A DNA stretch of 64,000 nt from Planctomycetia bacterium (lineage in GTDB: Bacteria; Planctomycetota; Phycisphaerae; Phycisphaerales; SM1A02): contig SYAC01000001.1 in the NCBI GenBank assembly GCA_005787685.1, positions 1 to 64,000 on the forward strand, given 5' to 3'. The translations under genes were made by a program, and so were the position numbers. Numbering within the stretch: the first letter of the stretch is position 1; the number at the start of each line of letters is the position of its first letter. Under the pieces are notes generated by a model. The model worked only from the letters and a program-made list of their open reading frames with translations, was not told where the DNA came from and ran no database searches. Of this stretch, positions 49,422 to 59,024 are shown in pieces.

Positions 49422-52060
49422 GGCGTGGAGGGCGCGTCCCAGCGCGCGAATAATTCTGGCGACAATTCGCGCAACACCCGTTCAGCCGTGGCGGGAATGG
49501 ACAGTCGCACAAGATTTTTCTTGGCGGTGGACTGCGACCCAAGATTTACGCTGGATGAATGCGTGTGATTGGTTGCTCCGCTGAAAGGAGTGCTTGTGGT
49601 TGGGACGCCAGCATGCACGGGCCGCGCCAGCGCAATTGCGTCACGCGCGGCGGTCCACACGGAAATAGCAAGCAACAGCGGCGGCTCGCCAGTGGCTTTG
49701 GTTGCGCGCACATTCACTGCGTTGGCATTGTTCACAATAAAATCAGCGTTGAAGATGCGCGGCGTGTCTTGAACACAGGGAATTTTATATGTGCTTGGTG
49801 AATGCGACACAAGTAAGCCGTTGTCGTTGTAATACAAATGCTCGGTGGTGACCCAGCCCATTCCCTGCACAAATCCCCCAACAACTTGCCCCATATCAAG
49901 CGCGTGGTTCACGGGGCGACCAACATCCATCAACATATCAACGCGCAGCACTTTTATTTCGCCAGTGTGGCGATCAATTTCCACCTCGCTGGCCGCAACT
50001 CCTTGCGTGAAATACAGGAACGGGCGGCCTTGGCCTTTCACCTTGTCGAAGGCCAGGTGTGGCGTGGCGTAGTGGCCGTACTCGCTTAAAGATGTGCGAT
50101 TGAAATGGGCCTCGCTCACCAATTGCGAAAATTCTATTTGAAAATCTGGTTGGGCGGGTTCGCTGACAATGACATTTGAGTTTTTGAATATCACACGCGT
50201 TGCATGCGGACTGTTCACATTTGTCGTGGCGCCCGTGCCATCAACTCGCGCGTCATGCAGTGTGGCGTCTGGAAACATAGTGAATGTTCCAGCGCGATCA
50301 GAGATTGCGATTTCTGGCTGAGTGGCTGCACCCGCGGTCTTGGTGGGCCAGTGTTCTGGAGCAATAGCGCGCAAGGCGCACGCAAGAGCTGCGAGTCGAT
50401 GCTTTATTTTTTGACACGCCATCACGGCCGCTGATCCGTTCATGTCCGTGCCCGAGCTGGCCGCGGTTGGGGAAGTGTTGGCATTTTTCTCGGTTGAGGT
50501 TGGCATGATGCGAACCGCCGCGCATGGCAAGCCAAATTGCTCCGCCACAAGCGCGGCAATGCGCGAGTTCACGCCCTGACCCATTTCAACGGCGCCGGTT
50601 GAAACTTGCAGGGTGCCATCCATGTGCACATTCACAAGCGCATTGGCCTGGTTCATGAAACGCGTTGAAAATGAAATACCAAACTTGACGGCGGTCATGG
50701 AAAGTCCGCGCGCATGAGCGTGCGGATTGCGCGCGCGATCTAGATTCCATGCCTGAATCTCTTGACGGCGCGCGCGGTAATTGCTCTTTGTTTCCAACGC
50801 TTCAAAAAGATCAGGTAGACAATTATTTTCCACCCGTTGTCCATATGGCGTGGTGTCGCGGTCGGGAGCGTAGCAATTCAACTTGCGCACATCCAATGCG
50901 TCCCGGCCAACCACGCGCGCAATGTCCTCCAAAATCATCTCGATCAAAGCCACACCTTTGGGACCGCCGAAGCCGCGAAACGCAGTGTGGGGATGAAAGT
51001 TGGTTCGACATACTTGGCCGCGCAATCTGGCATGCTCAATGAAGTAAGCGTTGTCGCAGTGCAACATTGCGCGCGCCATAATGGCCGTGGACAAATCCGC
51101 ATACGCGCCACCGTCGGAATACAACATGGCGTCAAGGGCAATTATTTTTCCAGCGTCATTAAAGCCGCATTCGTAATGAATCTGAAACGGATTGCGCTTA
51201 CCCGTCATGATCATGTCTTCATCCTTGGTCAATACAATGCGAGCGGCGCAACCGGTGCGCTTAGCCACAAGCGCCGCGTAGGCAGCAAAAGGAGAGGCCT
51301 GCGTTTCTTTTCCGCCAAAGCCGCCACCCAATCTTTTAGCCACGCACACCACATCACTGAATGGAATACCGCACGCCTTTGCAACCACATGCTGCGTTTG
51401 CGTTGGGTGCTGCGTGGATGAATGCACTTCAAGTTGTCCATCCTCGCGCGGATACACCACGGCTGCCTGACTTTCCAAATAAAAGTGGTCCGCGCCTTCT
51501 ATCTTCAACACGCCAGCAATGGTGTGAGGCGAGGATTTCAGCGCGGTCAACGCGTCACCTTTGGCAATTTGAAGTTCATGCCCAATGAAACTTGCATTGG
51601 CCACGGCTGCATCAATGCTGCGAATATCCGGAAGTTTTTCCCACCGTACAACAACGGAAGCCAAGCCCCGCGCCAGGGCTTCTTTGGTTTGCGCGCCAAT
51701 CACAGCCACCACTTCGCCTACAAAGTTCACTTGTTGCGCCGCAATCACAGGCTGATCAGCGAATACATCGCCCCACATGTTGTGCGCCACATCCGCCGCC
51801 GTGATGGCGCAGACCACACCGGGAATTGCAAGCGCGGGCGCGGTGTCCAGGTGCTGCAATCGCGCGCGCGCGAATGGACTGTAGATAAGTCCGCAGTGCA
51901 ATTCGCCCTTAAGCATTGGCCGATCGTCGATAAATTCAGATGTGCCCGTGACATGCGTGGTGGCGGAATCGTGCGGCAGAGAGCCAAGGTCTGGCAGCAA
52001 TGTCGTTGGTGTGAGCGCACCTGAATAACTAGAAACTTGTCCGATTGGGGCATCAGCCAT
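49418..52060 (-). CDS. xdhB: Xanthine dehydrogenase molybdopterin-binding subunit
   Basis: The start is the ATG at 52060, which overlaps the xdhA stop by 8 bp; the longer frame only reads into xdhA. The 880-residue protein carries the XDH-family motifs YLESQAAVVYPREDG, GGGFGGKETQA, AFRGFGGPKGVALIEMI, VEMGQGVNSRIAALVAEQFG and the C-terminal ATGEPPLLLAISVWTAARDA with the catalytic Glu position (GEPP). It hydroxylates purines at the Mo centre. Substrate specificity (xanthine or hypoxanthine against other heterocycles) is not certain. Confidence 0.92.
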   Translation of the reverse strand: MADAPIGQVSSYSGALTPTTLLPDLGSLPHDSATTHVTGTSEFIDDRPMLKGELHCGLIYSPFARARLQHLDTAPALAIPGVVCAITAADVAHNMWGDVFADQPVIAAQQVNFVGEVVAVIGAQTKEALARGLASVVVRWEKLPDIRSIDAAVANASFIGHELQIAKGDALTALKSSPHTIAGVLKIEGADHFYLESQAAVVYPREDGQLEVHSSTQHPTQTQHVVAKACGIPFSDVVCVAKRLGGGFGGKETQASPFAAYAALVAKRTGCAARIVLTKDEDMIMTGKRNPFQIHYECGFNDAGKIIALDAMLYSDGGAYADLSTAIMARAMLHCDNAYFIEHARLRGQVCRTNFHPHTAFRGFGGPKGVALIEMILEDIARVVGRDALDVRKLNCYAPDRDTTPYGQRVENNCLPDLFEALETKSNYRARRQEIQAWNLDRARNPHAHARGLSMTAVKFGISFSTRFMNQANALVNVHMDGTLQVSTGAVEMGQGVNSRIAALVAEQFGLPCAAVRIMPTSTEKNANTSPTAASSGTDMNGSAAVMACQKIKHRLAALACALRAIAPEHWPTKTAGAATQPEIAISDRAGTFTMFPDATLHDARVDGTGATTNVNSPHATRVIFKNSNVIVSEPAQPDFQIEFSQLVSEAHFNRTSLSEYGHYATPHLAFDKVKGQGRPFLYFTQGVAASEVEIDRHTGEIKVLRVDMLMDVGRPVNHALDMGQVVGGFVQGMGWVTTEHLYYNDNGLLVSHSPSTYKIPCVQDTPRIFNADFIVNNANAVNVRATKATGEPPLLLAISVWTAARDAIALARPVHAGVPTTSTPFSGATNHTHSSSVNLGSQSTAKKNLVRLSIPATAERVLRELSPELFARWDAPSTP

Positions 52061-53663
52061 GCAGCACCTCTTTGGCGTAGCGACGAAACATATTCCCGGC
52101 CGTGACACGGCGATACGCCGCGCTGGCGCGCACATCGGACAGAGGCACAATGGAGTTCGTGATCATCTGCGCAACGCGCTCGGCTTTTTCCAAAGTGAAG
52201 TCACCAAGCAGTTCGGCTTCTACTTCTGGCATACGAATAGGCGTTGCCGCCACGCCACCCAAAGCAATGCGCGCAGAAACAACGCGCGGCGTGGTTTGTT
52301 TTTGACCTGTGCGAATAGGCGGCTTGGTATCGGTTTTTTTGTGATCGCTTGCGGCCGGATGTTTTTCGCGACCAGCCATGGTGAGTGAGAACGCGCCGCT
52401 GATGGCGCTGATGTCCATGTCTTTGCGCTGGGAAACTTTATAAAGCCGCAGGATTTCGTTGGAACTCGTGGCATCGAAAGACACATGCGTGATGATTTCA
52501 CCAGGCTCAAGCGCCAGTTTTTTGTAGCCAACATACAGATCGCACATGTCAATTTTACGCTTTTGAATTGGGCCCTTGCCGCTAGGCCGACTCGCGACAT
52601 GCACCACCGCGCCAGCGATCAGCAAAAACGGAAGCGTGTCGCCAATAGGCGATGCGTTTGCGATGTTGCCAACCAGCGTGGCCACATTTTTAATTTGCGG
52701 CGATGCGAATAAGTTGAGAAAGTGCGCCAACTCTGGCGCGGTGGTTTCGCACATGCGCCGTACTTGCGCCAGTGTGACGCGCGCACCCATAACAATGCCG
52801 GCTCGAGTTTGCTTGGCTTGATACAACTCGTCAAGCAAATGCAAACTTAACACCACGCGTGGCAGAGGCTTGCCCTTGTTTATTTGCACGCCCAAGTCCG
52901 TCGCCGCGCCAAGCACCCGAAAGCCGGGGTTCTGCGCGGCAAAAGTAAGTGCCTCGCGCAAGGAAGTTGGCGCGAACAATTTCACGCCATCGTGTTCGAT
53001 CAATAATGGTTGCTTGGTTATTGCCAACGCATCCGCAATAGCCGCGGCGTTCGAGTAGCGCCCCGCCACTGAATATTTTTCCGTTGCGCGTACTGTGAGC
53101 GCCGCCTGCACAATGGGCGTATATCCGGTGCAACGACACAGATTGCCAGTGAGATAATTCGCGGCCATTTTTGCGTCTACGCCAGCGCCACCTGCACCTC
53201 CATGTTTTTCCAACATGCCGCTGATTGCCATGACAAATCCAGGCGTGCAAAATCCGCACTGCGATGCGTGGCATTGCCGCATGGCCACTTGCGCGGGCGA
53301 TAATTCCTGACCGCATTGCATACCCTCCACGGTGACAATGTGCGAGCCATCCATTTGCGCCACCGTGGCAATGCATGAATTCATAGCCTCAAAATCAAGC
53401 GGCGCAACATGCGTAGCGTTCTGACCATCAACTGAGGACACGCCAACATGAACCTTGGCCTGCGTATGGGCCTGTGTGAGCGTGGCACAATTTGCAAACG
53501 CGCGCAGCACCGTGCAGGAACCGCAGTCACCCTCGGCGCACACAATTTTTGTGCCTGTCATATCCGCTTCTTTACGAAGCCAATCGGCGAGCATCAAGAG
53601 CGCCTCGCGCCCACGAATTTCTCGCCGCACACCATTTATATAGAGCAAAGCAAAATCACGCAT
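52053..53663 (-). CDS. xdhA: Xanthine dehydrogenase iron-sulfur/FAD subunit
   Basis: This 536-residue subunit fuses two domains. The N-terminal part has a plant-type [2Fe-2S] site (CAEGDCGSC plus a later Cys) and a second one (CGFCTPGF and NLCRCTGYTP). The C-terminal FAD domain (about 225-520) has TLVGNIANASPIGDTLPFLL and DLYVGYKKLALEPGEIIT. Electrons pass from Mo to FAD to NAD. It is the first gene of the operon. The Mo cofactor would come from the island at 20-29 kb. Confidence 0.93.
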   Translation of the reverse strand: MRDFALLYINGVRREIRGREALLMLADWLRKEADMTGTKIVCAEGDCGSCTVLRAFANCATLTQAHTQAKVHVGVSSVDGQNATHVAPLDFEAMNSCIATVAQMDGSHIVTVEGMQCGQELSPAQVAMRQCHASQCGFCTPGFVMAISGMLEKHGGAGGAGVDAKMAANYLTGNLCRCTGYTPIVQAALTVRATEKYSVAGRYSNAAAIADALAITKQPLLIEHDGVKLFAPTSLREALTFAAQNPGFRVLGAATDLGVQINKGKPLPRVVLSLHLLDELYQAKQTRAGIVMGARVTLAQVRRMCETTAPELAHFLNLFASPQIKNVATLVGNIANASPIGDTLPFLLIAGAVVHVASRPSGKGPIQKRKIDMCDLYVGYKKLALEPGEIITHVSFDATSSNEILRLYKVSQRKDMDISAISGAFSLTMAGREKHPAASDHKKTDTKPPIRTGQKQTTPRVVSARIALGGVAATPIRMPEVEAELLGDFTLEKAERVAQMITNSIVPLSDVRASAAYRRVTAGNMFRRYAKEVLHG

Positions 53664-53725
53664 ACATGGTCATGGTATACATCCCGATACCACTGAGGTG
53701 TTTCGGTCCGCGCTTCAACGCAAGC

Positions 53726-54235
53726 TTATTTTCTCTCTAATCGTCGACGCGCAACAGCCAGGCGACGCCGCATGTCTGGCCCTAAATAACCCTGCTGCTC
53801 CACAAATTGCAACATGTGAATAGCTTGTGGCGTTTTATAGAACGATGAATGCGCGTGAAGAATTATAAACTGCTCATGCAAGGCGCACATTGCCCACGAT
53901 TTGGATGACTCGCCAAAAGGTATGTTTTCAAAGCGCTCGCATGGAGCCAGAAATGGCTCGCTCATATCAAGCTCTTTTCCTTGATGTCCACTTTCGACCA
54001 TTTCGATCAAAACCTTTGCCGCAATTTCGCGCTGGCCCGCCTTACTTGCTATGCGGGAGAACGTGGAGCGGTGGCGAAACGATGGTCTTTGTTCAATCAC
54101 GCGTGCGATGCGAGCAAGGCTGCCCAAGAGAGCCACGTAGCGCTGAGCTGGTGGCAACTGCAAATCTTGGCACTTGGCGTGCAGCATGAACGCTTCTTGC
54201 AGTTCCAGGCTTTGCGATGTGGATATTGCCTGATC
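53726..54235 (-). pseudogene. C-terminal domain of an FkbM-type protein cut off by an in-frame TAG
   Basis: This frame is the direct continuation of the FkbM methyltransferase gene: after its TAG (54238-54236) the same frame stays open for 169 codons to 53726. The segment is helix-rich with Arg-rich repeats (RIARVIEQRPSFRHRSTFSR, AAKVLIEMVES, MRRRLAVARRRLERK) and has no ribosome site of its own (first ATG at 54187 is internal). No named domain was recognised. The likely original product was one protein of 470 residues. It could still be translated from an internal start, but there is no support for that. Confidence 0.65.
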
Positions 54236-55141
54236 CTATTGCGAAGCAAGCGACGCCGCATATGGCAAGGTTGCCAATGAATTTCGCCATCCATAGGCGG
54301 AATTCGCACGCGCAATTTGCAAAATTGCCGCCTCTTGATTTTCTATTTGCTCCAAAGCGCTTCGCGTGACCAATTTACCTTGCTGCGACAACAACTGCGC
54401 GCGATCAGGCTTGCAAGCAAACATATTCAAGAGAAAGGTGTCAAGTTTTTTGCCGGCGATAAATGGAACTAATAGATCCAAGCCAGGAACCAATTCATAT
54501 GGTTCATATCCCATGTCTACAAACATTGGAATAAGGGATAGGTCGGCATCACCAGTAATCTTCACTTCAAACTGGACCAGTGGGGAATTATGTAAGAAAA
54601 ATAACTTGCCGCCACGAAAAATGTTTGCCTCCTCGCCCTCGGCGTCGATTTTTATAAAATCAATTTTGGTCCAACCAAGCGCGCCCATGCGCTCATCCAG
54701 TGTTCGCACCTGCACCGTCTCCAAGTTGTGTGCCGACTGCGGTTTATTGCGTGCGAGCGAGTTCAATTCCGCATGCTCTCCAACAATAAATTGCGCAAAT
54801 CCAATCTCGTTTGCAAGCGCGCATCGCTGCAAATCAAAATGCTGAAAGCCATTGGCCGCGATGCTTTTTTCAAGTAAATTGGTTGTTGGATTGGCGGGCT
54901 CAAATGCCCACACCTTTCCAGCCGAACCCACCGTGCGCGCCATGGATAAGGCAAATACACCATAATTTGCTCCAATATCAATGACCTTCTGCCCTAGCTG
55001 TAACGCGTGTCGCAGAAATTTTATCTCTGGCTCAAACCAATCCAGTTGCTCTTGCAACATATATGAGGTGATCAACTCCAACGAATCTGGAACAACCACC
55101 AGTACGCCGTCCACCATTGGCAGGGTTATTTCTTTACTCAT
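54236..55141 (-). CDS. FkbM-family SAM-dependent methyltransferase (truncated at C-terminus)
   Basis: The 301-residue product has the FkbM fold: the SAM site VIDIGANYGVFALSMARTV and AFEPANPTTNLL, and the conserved DFIKIDAEGEEANIFRGG. FkbM-type enzymes O-methylate sugars or polyketides. A good ribosome site (GAGGGTGAGAG) precedes the ATG. A TAG at 54236-54238 separates it from an in-frame C-terminal domain. The methyltransferase domain itself is complete, so the shorter protein may be active. Confidence 0.85.
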   Translation of the reverse strand: MSKEITLPMVDGVLVVVPDSLELITSYMLQEQLDWFEPEIKFLRHALQLGQKVIDIGANYGVFALSMARTVGSAGKVWAFEPANPTTNLLEKSIAANGFQHFDLQRCALANEIGFAQFIVGEHAELNSLARNKPQSAHNLETVQVRTLDERMGALGWTKIDFIKIDAEGEEANIFRGGKLFFLHNSPLVQFEVKITGDADLSLIPMFVDMGYEPYELVPGLDLLVPFIAGKKLDTFLLNMFACKPDRAQLLSQQGKLVTRSALEQIENQEAAILQIARANSAYGWRNSLATLPYAASLASQ

Positions 55142-55194
55142 GCTCTCACCCTCTTTGTGATGCGATTACAGTTCACGCGTACGCCTGAACCCGA

Positions 55195-55965
55195 CTATGT
55201 ACACGACTTGAAGTTTTTCACCAAAGCGTCGGCTCCTTGGCGCAGCACATTGATATCCGATCCAACCGCCACAAATAAGTAGCCCCATTCAATGTAACAG
55301 CGCGCCTCATTCTGATTGGATGTGAGAATTCCTGCCGGCATTCCAAGCGCCTTCAGCCGCGTGACCGCATCACGCAGCGCCGCCTGCACATCAGCGTGCG
55401 CCGGATTGCCAATGTGACCAAGTGACGCCGCCAAATCCGATGGACCAATGAACACGCCGTCCACGCCATCCACTTTGGCGATTGATTCCAAATTAGCAAG
55501 CGCCTCCTTGGTTTCAACTTGCACAAGCAAACACATTTGCGCATCGGCCAATTTGAAATAATGATCCACTCGGCCGTAATGACTGGCGCGAATCACAGGC
55601 GCAACGCCGCGAATTCCGGCGGGTGGATAGCGCACGCTGGCAACCGCAAGCGCGGCCTGATTGGCGTTCTGTACAAACGGAACCAGAATGGTTTGGGCGC
55701 CGCTATCAAGCATGCGCTTCATCACCACCGTGTCCAACCACGCTGGCCGCACCACCGCAGACGCATGCGTGCCATCAAGCACCTGAAGTTGCGCAACAAT
55801 GTCCGACAGTTCATTGGGCGCGTGCTCGCCATCAATCACAATCCAATCAAAGCCACTTTCGCCCAACACCTGCGCCGCAATAGTGCTGCACATGCTGCTC
55901 CAAAGACCAATCTGCAAACGACCTTCCTTGAGCGCTTTTTTGAAATGATTCTGTTGCATTTGCAT
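55195..55965 (-). CDS. hpaI: HpcH/HpaI-family class II aldolase
   Basis: The start is set at the ATG at 55965, because from there the protein aligns with HpaI (MQQNHFKKALKEGRLQIGLW; the longer frame adds unrelated residues). The catalytic and metal-binding blocks FDWIVIDGEHAPNELSD, RPAWLDTVVMKRMLDSGAQT, VRYPPAGIRGV, LVQVETKEALANLE and DGVFIGPSDLAASLG are conserved. HpaI cleaves 4-hydroxy-2-oxoheptanedioate to pyruvate and succinic semialdehyde. The relatives RhmA and GarL cannot be excluded. No aromatic-degradation genes are nearby. Confidence 0.85.
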   Translation of the reverse strand: MQMQQNHFKKALKEGRLQIGLWSSMCSTIAAQVLGESGFDWIVIDGEHAPNELSDIVAQLQVLDGTHASAVVRPAWLDTVVMKRMLDSGAQTILVPFVQNANQAALAVASVRYPPAGIRGVAPVIRASHYGRVDHYFKLADAQMCLLVQVETKEALANLESIAKVDGVDGVFIGPSDLAASLGHIGNPAHADVQAALRDAVTRLKALGMPAGILTSNQNEARCYIEWGYLFVAVGSDINVLRQGADALVKNFKSCT

Positions 55966-56078
55966 TGCGTGTTCATAGTAAAGAATTTTGACCCTATCCG
56001 AAGCCCCATGACCAACAACTTGTTCCCGAATATGTGTCCAACACAAATGTCAACCGCTCCTGCAATCTGACTGGCTGA

Positions 56079-57077
56079 ATGCTGTATTGCAGTACCCCGC
56101 CCGACATGGCGAAAGCGTTGAATACAACAACTGAAATGCCCCATATCAAATTCCTTGCAAATCAAACTTCATCAACATACTTGGCTGCAAACCTGCGTAT
56201 CATCGCGCGTATGGGTGCGATTTCCGCTGGCATTTGCTCAATTCTTAAAACGTATTCTCGTATCGCACCCACGGAGCGCGGCGGATATCGGCTGGCGCGC
56301 TTGGCGCGGTCTTTGATTGGCAAAGATCAGTGGTCTAAACAATGGACCACTCCCGCCGGCTTACACATGAAACTGAATCTTGCCACCTATCCAGATTGTT
56401 GCATGGTGTTTGGCTTGTATGAACTTGATACCACTCGACAGATGCGTAGGTTGTTGCGACCCGGGGATTGGTTTGTTGATTGCGGCGCGAATATTGGCTA
56501 CTTCACGCTTCTTATGGCAAGGCATGTGGGCGCAACTGGACAAGTGGATGCGTTTGAACCCGATCCAATGAACCGTGCAACGCTGCTGGCCAATCTCAAA
56601 TCAAACGCATTGGATACGCGCGTACGCGCCCATGACCTGGCGCTTGGAAATCATGGCGGCATGGTTGACTTGTTTCACCCAACTCAATCCAAGTCCAATC
56701 ATGGCATGTCCAGTTTGTATCCAGATGGATCAGGTCTTGATACAAAGTTCAGCGTTCAAATAGCGCGACTGGACGATGTGCTCAAGGGCGTTCCAAATCT
56801 CGTCAAGATAGACATTGAAGGCGCGGAACTTGCGGCGATTGAAGGCATGTCCCGCATGCTGCAATCTCCAAATCCACCAAGCCTCATTGTGGAGCACAAT
56901 CCAGCCTCGTGCGCCAGCGCGGGCCACTTGCCTTCGGACCTAATGCGCTTGCTACAACGCATTCAACCGCGCTATAGAGTATTTTTTATTGATTGGAAAT
57001 TACAACCCATCATCTCCCCCAATATGCTTGATCACATGCCACGCCAAGGCAATTTATTGATCACCCCCGCGGCATGA
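56079..57077 (+). CDS. FkbM-family SAM-dependent methyltransferase
   Basis: This is a second FkbM protein, of 332 residues (or shorter, from ATGs at 56106 or 56136). SAM site: FVDCGANIGYFTLLMARHVG and AFEPDPMNRATLL. The NLVKIDIEGAELAAIEGM block is intact. It overlaps the glycosyltransferase gene by 4 bp (ATGA), so it probably methylates the glycan that the next enzyme helps to build. Confidence 0.85.
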   Translation: MLYCSTPPDMAKALNTTTEMPHIKFLANQTSSTYLAANLRIIARMGAISAGICSILKTYSRIAPTERGGYRLARLARSLIGKDQWSKQWTTPAGLHMKLNLATYPDCCMVFGLYELDTTRQMRRLLRPGDWFVDCGANIGYFTLLMARHVGATGQVDAFEPDPMNRATLLANLKSNALDTRVRAHDLALGNHGGMVDLFHPTQSKSNHGMSSLYPDGSGLDTKFSVQIARLDDVLKGVPNLVKIDIEGAELAAIEGMSRMLQSPNPPSLIVEHNPASCASAGHLPSDLMRLLQRIQPRYRVFFIDWKLQPIISPNMLDHMPRQGNLLITPAA

Positions 57078-58249
57078 TCCATTCCATGGAACAACAGCTC
57101 AACATTCTGCACGTCACCCAAAGCGCAGGCGCGGCTGGCGGCGGTGTGGCAAAATATATTTGGGATTTACACGCCTGGTTGTGTGAAAAAAGCGCAACTT
57201 CCAGCGCCACCGCCACCAACCAAAACACAATCACATCTCGCGTGGTTGCTTGCGACACAATCGGCCGCGCCACCAACACGAACGCCACCATACTTGCGCG
57301 GCAGTGGCCCGCGTTTCTTGGGCGCACAAGCGTTGCGCGGTGGCTGCAACAGCTTCAGGACAAGCCAAACATAATCCACATTCACGGGCTGCGCTGTTAT
57401 CACAACGCGCAAGCCGCGGCGTGGGCGGCGCGCAACAACATTCCCGTGGTGGTCACTCCCCACGCACAGCTCATGCCCTTCACCATGGCGCGTAATACCC
57501 TTCAAAAAAATATCTACGACACTCTTGTGGAGCGCCCCCTGCTTGCCCGCGCCAACGCCGTGCACTTTGTAAGCCAAGTGGAGCGCACCGACAGCGTCTA
57601 CGCGCACATTTGGGCCAACACATGCACAGTCGTTCCTATTGGCATGAACCGCGCGCAATGGAATGATGTAGTGCCGCACATCATTCCCGTACTGAATAAC
57701 CAATTTCCGCTGATTGCATTCTTTGGCTACCTGTCGTATCGCAAAGGACTGGATCTTTTAATCGATGCGCTGCCCGCCATTCTTGCCAACCAACCCAACG
57801 CGCGCCTAGCGATTGCGGGCGGTGACCCCGACAACATTCAGCAGGCGCTGCTGCGGCGCTCCAACTCACTGGGTGTTTCAAACAACATCACATGGCTGCC
57901 CGATATCACGCGCCCACAAGCCCGCTGGCTACTGCAACGCGCCGATTGCTTCGCGCTGCCTTCACGCGCGGAAAGTTTTTCCATTGGCATTCTGGAGGCA
58001 CTGTCCCTGGGAACTCCAGTTGTGGCCTCGCGCGAATCAACTTGGGACACTTTGGAACAGCAAAGCTTTGGCTTGAACTGCGCGCTCACCAATGACTCCG
58101 TGGCGCAATGCGTGCTTCAGGTTCTGCGTACACGCCCCGACCAACAGCAGTTACGCGCGGCCAGGGCGGCGCGCATTGAAAGCCAGTTCACATGGGATAT
58201 TTGCGGGACGAAGATGCTGAACTTATATCAGCAACTGCTTTTGCCATAA
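57074..58249 (+). CDS. GT4-family glycosyltransferase
   Basis: The 391-residue protein has a GT-B fold: an N-terminal acceptor domain (GAAGGGVAKYIWDLH, IIHIHGLRCYHNAQ) and a C-terminal nucleotide-sugar domain (FFGYLSYRKGLDLLIDALPA, then LPSRAESFSIGILEALSLGT and PVVASR). The Glu-rich EX7E motif is in the last block. The donor and acceptor are unknown. Its 3' end overlaps the convergent HTTM-like gene by 62 bp. Confidence 0.88.
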   Translation: MIHSMEQQLNILHVTQSAGAAGGGVAKYIWDLHAWLCEKSATSSATATNQNTITSRVVACDTIGRATNTNATILARQWPAFLGRTSVARWLQQLQDKPNIIHIHGLRCYHNAQAAAWAARNNIPVVVTPHAQLMPFTMARNTLQKNIYDTLVERPLLARANAVHFVSQVERTDSVYAHIWANTCTVVPIGMNRAQWNDVVPHIIPVLNNQFPLIAFFGYLSYRKGLDLLIDALPAILANQPNARLAIAGGDPDNIQQALLRRSNSLGVSNNITWLPDITRPQARWLLQRADCFALPSRAESFSIGILEALSLGTPVVASRESTWDTLEQQSFGLNCALTNDSVAQCVLQVLRTRPDQQQLRAARAARIESQFTWDICGTKMLNLYQQLLLP

Positions 58250-59024
58250 GCCACCAACCCGCGATCAATAATCCAATTAAGCACATTAACACCGAATAAA
58301 TCATCCAAGATCGAAACAGCGCGAATGACAGCATGAATGGAATGCCGACGCAACACACCAGGCGATACGGCAGCAATGGAGCCAACGCGAATACGCCTTC
58401 GCCCACAATCAGAAATTTAGAGATCCACTGAAATGAAATGCGAATTGTGGCCTGGTCAAAGTGCGATCCAATCCAGCTTGCAAAGAGCCCTTGCTTCTGC
58501 TCCATAAACATGTCCGCCAGAACTTGACCACTCCAATACTCGGGAGTGCATTTGCCAACAAAGGCGCCACAAAATTGAATGGCCACCACGCACAAGGCTA
58601 AGGAGCGAGCGTGCGTCAAAAATTCTTGGTCGCGGCGGCGCATGGAAAATGAAAACCATACAAGCCACGCGCCTACCCAAAATGAAGTTTCAAATGTCGC
58701 ATCGCTTGCGCTGTCTTGGTGCATAAGCAACAACGCGGACGACACAGCCATGACGACGGCCGCCACACAAAACCAAGCTTGCCGCCTTGAAAAAAATACG
58801 GGCAGCGCCAATACCGGAAGTACATAAGCCGCCTGCGCCACCAATGCCGAGCGAAATACTGCCGGGAAAAATTCGTGAACCATTGGGTGGCTCACCAGCG
58901 TCTTGAAAAAGTATTCCAGCAATACAACACACTTGCATGTCCAACCCACAAGCCACATGGCCACCACTATTCGCGCGGCCACAACCACGCGCTCCGCAAA
59001 CGCGTCAGCGCTGGGCAGGCTCAT
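58188..59024 (-). CDS. HTTM-domain-like integral membrane protein
   Basis: The 278-residue protein has about seven hydrophobic segments. The stretch CVVAIQFCGAFVGKCTPEYW followed by SGQVLADMFMEQKQGL matches the HTTM (horizontally transferred transmembrane) domain pattern, related to vitamin K-dependent carboxylases. The catalytic Lys is present in VGKC. No C-terminal lumenal domain is present, so carboxylation is doubtful. It overlaps the upstream partner by 20 bp. Confidence 0.55.
   Translation of the reverse strand: MSLPSADAFAERVVVAARIVVAMWLVGWTCKCVVLLEYFFKTLVSHPMVHEFFPAVFRSALVAQAAYVLPVLALPVFFSRRQAWFCVAAVVMAVSSALLLMHQDSASDATFETSFWVGAWLVWFSFSMRRRDQEFLTHARSLALCVVAIQFCGAFVGKCTPEYWSGQVLADMFMEQKQGLFASWIGSHFDQATIRISFQWISKFLIVGEGVFALAPLLPYRLVCCVGIPFMLSFALFRSWMIYSVLMCLIGLLIAGWWLMAKAVADISSASSSRKYPM

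Noticed and set aside
53726-55141. Pyrrolysine or other amber recoding to explain TAG-interrupted frames
   Set aside because: TAG ends several intact genes here (cpeT-like, moeA, OPA transporter, photolyase A) and no PylT/PylS or recoding element was seen; mutation or sequence error is simpler.
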